Virus record (IMG/VR): IMGVR_UViG_3300025853_000617 | Coordinates: 1 to 24,672 of that record | Strand: one strand, 5' to 3' | DNA: 24,672 nt | DNA from: a virus | Made by a program: the position numbers and the translations under genes | In this document: piece by piece, positions 8,865 through 14,322 of the stretch | Numbering within the stretch: position 1 is the first letter of the stretch | How the letters are laid out: every line of letters starts with the position of its first letter | Notes under the pieces: generated by a model | What the model was told of the DNA's origin: nothing | Database searches by the model: none | The model's input: only the letters and a program-made list of their open reading frames with translations

Positions 8865-9414
8865 ACTTAATAGCTATATCATTTGATTTCATACAATAAA
8901 GACGCTCGTCGTCTATAATAAATTCCCATTCACTACTAGGTGTGAAGCCAACTAGATCCCCTGGGTTAATATGGAGCGCTTCTAGCGCATTATTCCCATA
9001 TTTTAGTATACCAATATGCTTTTGCTCTTTTTCAGTCGAATATGAGCTTGTTTCCTTAATTGGCTTTACAAAGCATCTATTATTAACCATAACCCAATCG
9101 TTATTTTTTTTATAACCATAAACTTGATCTACATTAACGAAGTACATATTATCTTTAAAAAACATACTTCCGTTTCTTTCTTTACCTTTAACATCATACC
9201 ATCTTCTAAATATATTGTGATGTATTAAAACGGTATCACCTATATTTATGCCGGTATTAAATGCTGCTGGTGTTGAAACTACTATAGCTTCTTTGTTTAT
9301 GTGACGAAAGCTTTCTATACTTGTATTTAGTAGCAGGCTAGTGTCACCTATCTTTTTAGTATTATTATATCGTTCGCCTTTGGGTTTAACTATAAATTGG
9401 TATAATGATTTCAT
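8809..9414 (-). CDS. Tandem GroES-fold protein (two co-chaperonin-like barrels)
   Basis: This 201-aa protein appears to consist of two GroES-like modules. Module 1 (about 5-101) has YQFIVKPKGE, then EAIVVS, INIGDTVLIHHN and YFVNVDQVYGY. Module 2 (about 108-185) has CFVKPIKE, GILKYGN, INPGDLVGF and IIDDERLYCMKSNDIAIKYE. The last segment lines up well with E. coli GroES [20 protein letters not shown], and the VGD-V and EVLAVGNG elements have equivalents in both modules. Between IVK and EAIVVS there is room for a mobile loop in each. Doubled GroES proteins are known from plastids (Cpn20); a phage version is inferred here by eye. The last ten residues (EYNPSWAKSG) are an extra tail. It may cap a chaperonin during head assembly, or be a GroES-fold structural protein. 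Confidence 0.65.
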   Translation of the reverse strand: MKSLYQFIVKPKGERYNNTKKIGDTSLLLNTSIESFRHINKEAIVVSTPAAFNTGINIGDTVLIHHNIFRRWYDVKGKERNGSMFFKDNMYFVNVDQVYGYKKNNDWVMVNNRCFVKPIKETSSYSTEKEQKHIGILKYGNNALEALHINPGDLVGFTPSSEWEFIIDDERLYCMKSNDIAIKYERKGHEEEYNPSWAKSG

Positions 9415-9638
9415 TAGTATTCAAGATCATACTCAACGGAAATTGCCATGTTAGAGTTAAATTTCTTCCATGGCAATACCTCTGAGTTTTTCTTAATATA
9501 GATATTGTATGAAGCATCCTCGTCTTCAAACAGTATAGCGGATATTTCATGACCCCCATATACTTGTTGACCTACGGAATAATGCATTGCGTCATTCTTA
9601 TAGTCTGACCCAATACTAATCTTCCTTATTAGCTTCAT
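9414..9638 (-). CDS. Conserved small phage protein
   Basis: This 74-aa protein starts MKLIRKISIG and continues HYSVGQQVYGGHEI, with a C-terminal MAISVEYDLEY. It is probably a compact beta-rich fold. I recall similar small proteins beside terminase genes in marine Bacteroidota phages, but no function is known to me. Its stop codon overlaps the ATG of the tandem GroES-like gene (TAATG) and its start overlaps the end of the upstream coiled-coil gene by 23 nt, so it is translationally coupled on both sides. Confidence 0.7.
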   Translation of the reverse strand: MKLIRKISIGSDYKNDAMHYSVGQQVYGGHEISAILFEDEDASYNIYIKKNSEVLPWKKFNSNMAISVEYDLEY

Positions 9639-9864
9639 CTTTTTCTATTTCGGTATAACTACCGTCTTCAATATTAATATTAACAGATCCATATTTAGCT
9701 TCAAGCTCTTTCTTTGTTTCGTCTATTTCCCCGTTAATAGAGGCTATTTGGTGAAGCAAAGAATGTTTTTGCGCTTCAATTTGCCCTATTTGATTTATTA
9801 CTGTTGACAACTCTTTTTGTTGTTCTTGAACTTTAACTAGTTCTTCTTTTGTAATTTTTGACAT
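9616..9864 (-). CDS. Small coiled-coil protein
   Basis: An 82-aa protein. An in-frame ATG further upstream at 9933 exists, but the start at 9864 (MSKITKEEL) is preferred because it follows an A/T-rich leader like its neighbours, removes a 59-nt overlap with the holin gene and begins the helical region. Residues about 6-58 form a heptad-rich coiled coil (Q, E, I, L), followed by a short beta-type motif (YGSVNINIEDGSYTEIE) and an acidic tail. Its position after the holin could hint at a lysis accessory role, but nothing in the sequence shows this. Confidence 0.72.
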   Translation of the reverse strand: MSKITKEELVKVQEQQKELSTVINQIGQIEAQKHSLLHQIASINGEIDETKKELEAKYGSVNINIEDGSYTEIEKDEANKED

Positions 9865-9874
9865 TTTATTTAAT

Positions 9875-10273
9875 TTAATTGTTATTGCTGGATTTTTTTG
9901 ATTTTTCCCACGTGCGCCCAACAAAATACGCACCGTATACTGTTATTAATAATGATTGAAAAATTGGAATATATTCTTGCGCAACTTCAAACCCACCTAC
10001 ATTACCATCAGCAAATGCTAAAATAGTAAATATAGATGTAAGATACACCAGCACAAGCGGCCGAATGTTTTTAGATAAAAATGAATCTGATTGCATATCC
10101 ATTTTCCATCTTTCTGTTACCTGTGTCTGTGCGTCTTGATCTGCTTTTTCCAATAACTCTTGAATCTTTTGTTTAGCAGCTAATCTTTCTTCGTCTGTAG
10201 TTGTAAGCTTATCAATTACATTACCTACGTCTTTAATTAAACCACCCGATAAAAGACTTAAAAGTTTTTTCAT
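9875..10273 (-). CDS. Holin (GTA_holin_3TM-like)
   Basis: This 132-aa protein likely forms lesions in the inner membrane to time lysis. It starts with an amphipathic segment (MKKLLSLLSGGLI), has a charged cytoplasmic helix at about 22-60, the motif WKMDMQSDSFLSKNIRPLVL at 56-75, a first membrane segment at about 71-89 and a second at about 102-119, and ends in a basic K/S/N tail. The W-x2-D-S-x-S-x2-IRPL pattern is characteristic of the family called holin of 3TMs for gene-transfer release. No endolysin is recognisable nearby. It sits in a tightly packed run with 3-nt and 10-nt gaps. Confidence 0.78.
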   Translation of the reverse strand: MKKLLSLLSGGLIKDVGNVIDKLTTTDEERLAAKQKIQELLEKADQDAQTQVTERWKMDMQSDSFLSKNIRPLVLVYLTSIFTILAFADGNVGGFEVAQEYIPIFQSLLITVYGAYFVGRTWEKSKKSSNNN

Positions 10274-10276
10274 TTA

Positions 10277-10882
10277 TTAAGATTTTTTATTTTTTTTCTT
10301 TTCTAACTTAGTTTGACCAACTATATTAGCAAATCTTGGATCTTGTTTAGCGTCTTTTCTATAGTGTCTTGTTTGACCATACATACTCGCGTCTGCATAT
10401 GCACCTGTAGGATCTATTTCTTTTGCAACATCCATTGCAGCATCGCTTCCAGAGCTTGAAATGTTTCTATTTATTCTTTTTAGTACATGACGTGGATCAG
10501 AGTGAACTTTGCTTTCTAAGTCTTTAATTCTTTTACCGTAATTTTCATACTTAGTAGGCCCACCCGTTAAAACATTTAACGCACCACTTGTTTGATAGCC
10601 AAAACCACTAGTGCCTTCTTTTTGCACATTTTTAAGAATTTTTACAGCTTTATCGGCTTTCCTAACATCATCAAAATATTTATTAGATGCTTCTGATGGA
10701 TCGTAATTAGGGCCCATATCACTTTTAAAATCCTTAGGAATTTTATTACCAAACTCATCTAAATTTTTACCGCTTTTAGGGTTTTTCTTCTGCATAGCCA
10801 TAGAATCGCCATGGGCAAGTCCGGCTGCCTTGTTTGTCATTTGCCCTTTTATTACTTTTACGGGCGATTGTTTATAAGCCAT
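10277..10882 (-). CDS. Small basic phage protein with N-terminal SP and GH-DS-AMQ motifs
   Basis: This 201-aa basic protein begins MAYKQSPVKVIKG and carries GLAHGDSMAMQKKNPKSG near residues 21-38. The protein encoded at 11316-11726 has an equivalent N-terminus (KLGHSDSVAMQTNPKKG), so the two share an N-terminal module with unrelated bodies. The middle holds YFDDVRKADKAVKILKNVQK, then G-rich segments, and the C-terminus is very basic (TKLEKKKNKKS). No enzyme motif is visible. Possible roles are internal virion or nucleic-acid-binding protein, which is speculation. It lies 3 nt from the holin gene. Confidence 0.72.
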   Translation of the reverse strand: MAYKQSPVKVIKGQMTNKAAGLAHGDSMAMQKKNPKSGKNLDEFGNKIPKDFKSDMGPNYDPSEASNKYFDDVRKADKAVKILKNVQKEGTSGFGYQTSGALNVLTGGPTKYENYGKRIKDLESKVHSDPRHVLKRINRNISSSGSDAAMDVAKEIDPTGAYADASMYGQTRHYRKDAKQDPRFANIVGQTKLEKKKNKKS

Positions 10883-10885
10883 CTT

Positions 10886-11251
10886 TTATGTTTTTAATTT
10901 TTGTTTTGGAAATTTATATCTTTTATATATTAAAGTTTTATTGTAATCGCCTGTAAATTTACATATTAAGCGATTTTTACTTTTTAATTTATATTGAATT
11001 GTAACAGTCCATCCATTTTCGGGTCTGTGTATATGCGTTGTAAAAGTGTCTTTGCTTCTTTGAACTATTTGTTCTTGTATATAATGATTTTCAAATGGAT
11101 CAAAATTAACAACGTTTATCACACCAAAATCGGTTTCTTCAATTACCGTTATATAATCTTCTTGCTCAGGATTGTACCACCATCCTTGAAATTTAATCTG
11201 TGCAAATGTAAAAGTTGAAAATAAAATTAATAATAAAAATGATTTTTGCAT
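10886..11251 (-). CDS. Secreted or periplasmic small beta-rich protein
   Basis: This 121-aa protein has a clear Sec signal peptide: MQKS, a hydrophobic core (FLLLILFSTFTFA) and a probable cleavage site before QIKFQGWW. An FA|Q end is typical of Flavobacteriia. The mature part (about 104 aa) is rich in aromatic and beta-forming residues (WWYNPEQEDYITVIEE, then WTVTIQYKLKSKNRLICKFT and TLIYKRYKF), consistent with a small barrel or lipocalin-like fold, though I cannot name a family. A lone exported protein next to the holin could act at lysis, in superinfection exclusion or on the host surface; the sequence does not decide. The leader is A/T-rich and a 14-bp inverted repeat lies upstream. Confidence 0.75.
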   Translation of the reverse strand: MQKSFLLLILFSTFTFAQIKFQGWWYNPEQEDYITVIEETDFGVINVVNFDPFENHYIQEQIVQRSKDTFTTHIHRPENGWTVTIQYKLKSKNRLICKFTGDYNKTLIYKRYKFPKQKLKT

Positions 11252-11267
11252 TGTATTTAATTTAAGT

Positions 11268-11297
11268 TAATTATGTAATATAAATATTACATAATTA
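11268..11297. repeat. Perfect 14-bp inverted repeat in an intergenic gap
   Basis: TAATTATGTAATAT at 11268-11281 is mirrored exactly at 11284-11297 with only two bases between. It lies in the 64-nt gap upstream of the secreted-protein gene. As RNA it would form an AT-only hairpin; as DNA it is a good dimeric operator shape. There is no adjacent T-run on the minus strand, so it is not a standard terminator. Confidence 0.8.
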
Positions 11298-11315
11298 TAG
11301 CTCAAATTACTTACT

Positions 11316-11726
11316 TTAGCTGCTAGACTTAGGCATGCTTAAAAAACTAGGAATAGTGCCTCCGTCCACATCTCTTGATCTTTTTCTCATATATCTAAGA
11401 GTATAAGGAGCCCCTTCTGTTTCTTTCATTTTTTCTAATCTAGCAAGCTCTTTAGATGCATCAGTACCGTAACCAAGGCCAGCTTCGGCTTGTCCTTGAC
11501 TGCCGCTAAACCCTCCGCTAGATATAGTGTTTCGAATTGATTGAAAAGCTTTATCTAATTGGTTTCCAAAAGCTCCTATTTTAGAAGCATCACCTGCTAC
11601 TACAACTTCATTTAATTCTTCTCCTTTTTTAGGGTTTGTTTGCATAGCTACCGAGTCACTATGCCCTAGCTTAGCATAAGGGCTTTTCATTTTAGCCACT
11701 GATGTGTATTTTTGTTTATATGGCAT
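11316..11726 (-). CDS. Small phage protein, paralogous N-terminus to the 201-aa protein
   Basis: A 136-aa protein with N-terminus MPYKQKYTSVAKMKSPYAKL, then GHSDSVAMQTNPKKGEELNE. The GH-DS-AMQ-NPK pattern matches the protein at 10277-10882. Residues 37-45 read ELNEVVVAG, which resembles the LNEVVV string common near TonB boxes of SusC-type receptors. The body is G/S-rich (FSGSQGQAEAGLGYGTDASK) and the C-terminus contains MRKRSRDVDGG. No catalytic motif is seen. It is probably a virion-associated or internal protein, by inference from neighbours. Confidence 0.7.
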   Translation of the reverse strand: MPYKQKYTSVAKMKSPYAKLGHSDSVAMQTNPKKGEELNEVVVAGDASKIGAFGNQLDKAFQSIRNTISSGGFSGSQGQAEAGLGYGTDASKELARLEKMKETEGAPYTLRYMRKRSRDVDGGTIPSFLSMPKSSS

Positions 11727-11732
11727 GATTAT

Positions 11733-11945
11733 TTATTTTTTATTTAATGGATATTCTGTTACATATTTAGCCCCTGGAAATGTATAATCATAACCAGGAT
11801 ACATTATTTTAGCTGAGCCATTATTATCAATTCCCAGCACTTTAAATTCAACTCCTTTCATTGTTATTTTATTGCCTTTAATAACGTTATAAGACTTATT
11901 AACATCAGGGCTATTTTTTAAATATCCTTTTTTAGAAGTTTTCAT
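11733..11945 (-). CDS. Conserved small phage protein (KNSPDVNK type)
   Basis: A 70-aa protein: MKTSKKGYLKNSPDVNKSYN, then ITMKGVEFKVLGIDNNGSAK, MYPGYDYTFPGAKYV and a basic end. I recall close look-alikes in other marine Bacteroidota phages with the same KNSPDVNK start and PGYDY-FPG core; function unknown. It is probably a small beta fold. It shares the short SP motif with neighbouring small proteins. The start overlaps the end of the HExxH gene by 4 nt (ATGA type), so it is coupled to it. Confidence 0.72.
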   Translation of the reverse strand: MKTSKKGYLKNSPDVNKSYNVIKGNKITMKGVEFKVLGIDNNGSAKIMYPGYDYTFPGAKYVTEYPLNKK

Positions 11946-12253
11946 TTGCTTTTATTATAAGCTTCTTTTTCCCAAGGTAAATTTTTATTACCTTCATCAA
12001 TACTAGATCTTGGTATTATACGACCTTTCCAGTACACATTTTTATCGTCGTAATCAAGATCCCCTCTGCGCATTTGATCTATATGTACTTGCTCGTGTTT
12101 AATAACACTTTTAGCTTCTAGTGGTGATAAATTTTCATCCACTATTATTGTGCCATTATTATTAGCTTTACCTAAAACGCCTTCTTCCATGTCTACATAA
12201 TATACTGGAGTTTCATCCATTTTAAATGGGGCGGGTTTCATTTTAAAAGCCAT
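11942..12253 (-). CDS. Minimal HExxH metallopeptidase-like protein
   Basis: A 103-aa protein with KHEQVHIDQM at 52-61, that is H53-E54-x-x-H57, the zinc and catalytic motif of gluzincin-type metallopeptidases. A candidate third zinc ligand lies about 40 residues later in LPWEKEAYNK (E95 or E97), matching the HExxH...PxExEA layout I know from small DUF4157-like and similar predicted peptidases. Before it come a short beta region (YVDMEEGVLG, GTIIVDENLS) and the helix PLEAKSVI leading into the motif. It starts with MAFKMKPAPFKM, like its small neighbours. No signal peptide is present. Possible roles are virion protein maturation, host protein cleavage or lysis; none is shown. Confidence 0.68.
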   Translation of the reverse strand: MAFKMKPAPFKMDETPVYYVDMEEGVLGKANNNGTIIVDENLSPLEAKSVIKHEQVHIDQMRRGDLDYDDKNVYWKGRIIPRSSIDEGNKNLPWEKEAYNKSK

Positions 12254-12256
12254 AAT

Positions 12257-12421
12257 TTATTTTTTACCGTATGGTACAACTTTATTAAGATATGCCTGTC
12301 GCTTTTTGCAGCCACAACCACCGGGTATATTTAAACCATTGGCAAATTGCTCTGCAAACCTATCTATACCTGTAGCTTTAGTAGCACGTGCTATAGTATC
12401 ACCAAGCCCTCTATCTTTCAT
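12257..12421 (-). CDS. 54-aa conserved phage microprotein (GLGDTI / CGCKKR type)
   Basis: A short gene of 54 codons plus stop. It reads MKDRGLGDTIARATKATGID, then a helical linker, GGCGCKKRQAYLNKVVPYGK and a final K. The combination of GLGDTI-ATGID at the start with CGC-KRQ-LN-PY at the end is a pattern I recall in many unrelated phages, which supports it being real; the function is unknown. The CxC pair could bind metal or be redox active. Its ATG overlaps the stop of the upstream gene (ATGA) and its stop is 3 nt from the next start, as expected inside this packed operon. Confidence 0.78.
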   Translation of the reverse strand: MKDRGLGDTIARATKATGIDRFAEQFANGLNIPGGCGCKKRQAYLNKVVPYGKK

Positions 12422-12789
12422 TTAGATTCTTTATACTTTTTAATTGCTTTAGCCCCTAATTTAATTAAACCTTTAGCAATACCTGCCCTACCGGCAGCTC
12501 CGGCCGACATAGTCCCGCCAACTAAATTAGGATTTTTTGGACCAGTGAGGTTATGTACTACACGTTTCATAGTGGTATTAAATTTATCACCAATGCTGCT
12601 ACCAGGTGTGTATTGAGGCATGTTAGCTTGATGAGCCTTGTACTCTTGCATTCCTGGAGCTGTAGAATCAAAGTCTACTAATTCGCCTTGCGTTTGCCGC
12701 TCTACCGCATCAGAATCAATGGTCTGTTTTAAAGGGCTTGTAAACCTTGAAGGCGTACAGTGTTTTGATGTAAACGGTTTATATTTCAT
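12418..12789 (-). CDS. Small basic/amphipathic phage protein
   Basis: A 123-aa protein. An ATG at 12855 would add 22 residues, but the start at 12789 (MKYKPFTSKH) is preferred: it is one base past the stop of the preceding gene, and the N-terminus then matches the M-x-Y-K style of its neighbours. The region FTSPLKQ at 16-22 holds the SP motif found in several adjacent genes. The C-terminal third is G/A-rich and amphipathic (MSAGAAGRAGIAKGLIKLGA, then KAIKKYKESK), which may contact membrane or DNA. No known family. Confidence 0.68.
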   Translation of the reverse strand: MKYKPFTSKHCTPSRFTSPLKQTIDSDAVERQTQGELVDFDSTAPGMQEYKAHQANMPQYTPGSSIGDKFNTTMKRVVHNLTGPKNPNLVGGTMSAGAAGRAGIAKGLIKLGAKAIKKYKESK

Positions 12790-12790
12790 A

Positions 12791-13105
12791 TTAGCAATTC
12801 CATTTTCTTCGCGCAGCTCTTCCTCTTTCAGACTTCCAGCCTTTAGATCGTGCACAAAATGATTTTCTGCGTTTCCACGCTTTACTTCCTTTTTTAAGCT
12901 TTGATGGTGGTGTAGTTACAGCAGTTGATAATTTACTGCCTGGATTATCTTTGCGATATTTCTTAACGCCTTTTTCAGTCATACCGCCACCTGCTTTGCT
13001 TCCAGTGCCGCTGCCTTTTTTTACTTCAGCGTAATACCCTTTTGATTTCTTCCTAGATGGAGCATCGCCTTTTTTAGTAAACGGTGAGTTATGCTGAACG
13101 TACAT
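12791..13105 (-). CDS. Highly basic conserved phage protein (DUF6321/DUF5872-like)
   Basis: A 104-aa protein dominated by K, R, G and S. The core GGGMTEKGVKKYRKDNPGSK, then LSTAVT, KKGSKAWKRRKSFCARSKGW and GRAARRKWNC matches a viral and phage domain of unknown function that I recall under DUF6321/DUF5872-type names; the exact family name should be verified. Conserved RRKSFCAR with a C-terminal RKW-C suggests nucleic-acid or metal binding. It begins MYVQHNSPFTKKGDAP, carrying the local SP motif. It may be packaged with DNA, which is inference. Confidence 0.75.
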   Translation of the reverse strand: MYVQHNSPFTKKGDAPSRKKSKGYYAEVKKGSGTGSKAGGGMTEKGVKKYRKDNPGSKLSTAVTTPPSKLKKGSKAWKRRKSFCARSKGWKSERGRAARRKWNC

Positions 13106-13107
13106 AA

Positions 13108-13293
13108 TTATTGTTTTGCGCGTTGTGTAATAGGAGGGTTTAAGTCATAAGACTTGCAAGGGTATTTTTTAATTTGCATACCGTTTGCACCTGAACTACT
13201 ACCCTTCCCCATAGGAAACCCTGATGTATCAATAGGTCCATCCCATACGTGAGACTCTCCTACTATTCCGCCTTTTAATGGTTGTTTTTTCAT
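13108..13293 (-). CDS. Small hypothetical protein
   Basis: A 61-aa protein (MKKQPLKGGIVGESHVWDGP, then G/S-rich residues and YPCKSYDLNPPITQ). No recognised family. Gaps of 2 and 5 nt to its neighbours and an A/T-rich leader argue that it is translated. It is predicted to be largely disordered. Confidence 0.55.
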   Translation of the reverse strand: MKKQPLKGGIVGESHVWDGPIDTSGFPMGKGSSSGANGMQIKKYPCKSYDLNPPITQRAKQ

Positions 13294-13298
13294 AATTA

Positions 13299-13619
13299 TT
13301 ATTTTACGTTATAAGTTTTTCCGCTAACTTCAAATGTACTAGCACCTGATGCCTTAGCTGCTTGCAAGGCCGCTGTAAAAGCATTACCATTTAAAGGTGA
13401 GTCCTTCATAAATAAAGGTGCATTCATACCACCTGCTGCGTATTGTCGCATTTCAGGTGATCCTGTCATACCTTGCACATTTTGCTGAACTTGCGGTGTA
13501 AAGCCACCGCCCATTGGCGCCATTTGTGGTGGTACCATTGTTGTTTGCATTGGCTGACCTGTCATAGGATCTATTTGAGGATTACCCAAACGCATTATTG
13601 GATTTTTTGTATAAGCCAT
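13299..13619 (-). CDS. Small protein with a C-terminal FxxAxxxAKxxGxxxFxVxGKxYxV module
   Basis: A 106-aa protein. The N-terminal two thirds are M/P/Q/G-rich and disordered (MTGQPMQTTMVPPQMAPMGG). MKDSPLNG at 71-78 carries the local SP motif. The C-terminal 28 residues (NAFTAALQAAKASGASTFEV, then SGKTYNVK) match a short motif I have seen at the ends of small phage proteins of Bacteroidota and Alphaproteobacteria phages, generally near structural genes; function unknown. It lies 2 nt from the winged-helix gene. Confidence 0.7.
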   Translation of the reverse strand: MAYTKNPIMRLGNPQIDPMTGQPMQTTMVPPQMAPMGGGFTPQVQQNVQGMTGSPEMRQYAAGGMNAPLFMKDSPLNGNAFTAALQAAKASGASTFEVSGKTYNVK

Positions 13620-13621
13620 AG

Positions 13622-14065
13622 CTATCTTTCTTTGTCGTTATTTATTCTTTTGATTGCAACCTGAAGCATTCTGTCTGTATACGCTTTGCTTTTAATTACA
13701 TTTTGTGTTGCGCTACTTGGAATATCTTCTTCGCCTGTAAGTATTCTATAAACACGTGTTAATAACTGCGTTGTTTTTAAAGATACTTTATATAGACTGC
13801 CTTTACTATCTGATTTATTACCTCTTCGCCATAATACTATCCAGCCTTCTTTTAAAAGTCGTGAAAACCTATTGTTGTCCCAGCTGTATGCATATGTGTC
13901 AAGCTTAAAATCTGTTTTACTAAAAAAGCCCTGACAGTCTAAAAATAAAAGAAGCTCCAAATCTGCATCTTTTATACCGTAGTTTCGGCATGCCCATCTT
14001 CTAACTATACGGTAATGCTTTAATACGTTTGAGTCGCGCAAATCCGAAGCCTTTATTGTTTTCAT
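13622..14065 (-). CDS. Winged-helix (MarR-like) putative regulator
   Basis: A 147-aa basic protein. Residues about 30-100 look like a winged helix: GIKDADLELLLFLDCQGFFS (helix 1-2), a recognition-type helix NNRFSRLLKEGWIVLWRRGN (about 64-83) running into the wing, and KGSLYKVSLKTTQLLTRVYR (about 88-107). The pattern L-x2-L-x3-G-I-x5-R...Y-x-LS/T is that of MarR-type regulators and of some phage assembly proteins. The start overlaps the end of groES by 4 nt, so it is co-translated with the chaperonins. It may be a DNA-binding regulator of late genes; without a search the call is tentative. Confidence 0.5.
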   Translation of the reverse strand: MKTIKASDLRDSNVLKHYRIVRRWACRNYGIKDADLELLLFLDCQGFFSKTDFKLDTYAYSWDNNRFSRLLKEGWIVLWRRGNKSDSKGSLYKVSLKTTQLLTRVYRILTGEEDIPSSATQNVIKSKAYTDRMLQVAIKRINNDKER

Positions 14066-14322
14066 AATATAACGACTACATCTTGCGCTTTAATTACATT
14101 ATACACTTTATTATCTAGCTCAATGGAATGGCCGGCGTGTCTATCATAATAAATAGCATCGCCAGCCTTTATTCCCACTATATCGGCGCCCGCTGATATT
14201 ACGCTTGCTTTTGCGTATCTTATATCTTCACGGGCATTTTCTGCAATTAGCAGACCGCCTTCTGTTTTTTGTGAACCTTGTTTTTCTTTTTCTACTATTA
14301 AGTAATATCCGATTGCTTTCAT
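14062..14322 (-). CDS. groS: Co-chaperonin GroES
   Basis: An 86-aa single-domain GroES that caps the GroEL cavity. The barrel start is MKAIGYYLIVEKEKQ. The mobile loop follows at about residues 15-34, with GGLLIAE supplying the hydrophobic tripeptide that docks on GroEL. Then come VISAGADIVGIKAGDAIYYD (equivalent of LAVG...VKVGDIV) and IELDNKVYNVIKAQDVVVIL (equivalent of [18 protein letters not shown]). Length is slightly below the bacterial 95-97 aa. It sits downstream of groEL with a 4-nt overlap, the reverse of the bacterial groES-groEL order. Confidence 0.9.
   Translation of the reverse strand: MKAIGYYLIVEKEKQGSQKTEGGLLIAENAREDIRYAKASVISAGADIVGIKAGDAIYYDRHAGHSIELDNKVYNVIKAQDVVVIL

Noticed and set aside
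12418-12855. Longer version of the 123-aa gene starting at 12855
   Set aside because: It would overlap the conserved C-terminus of the preceding basic protein by 65 nt; the start at 12789 is one base after that stop codon and fits the operon style.
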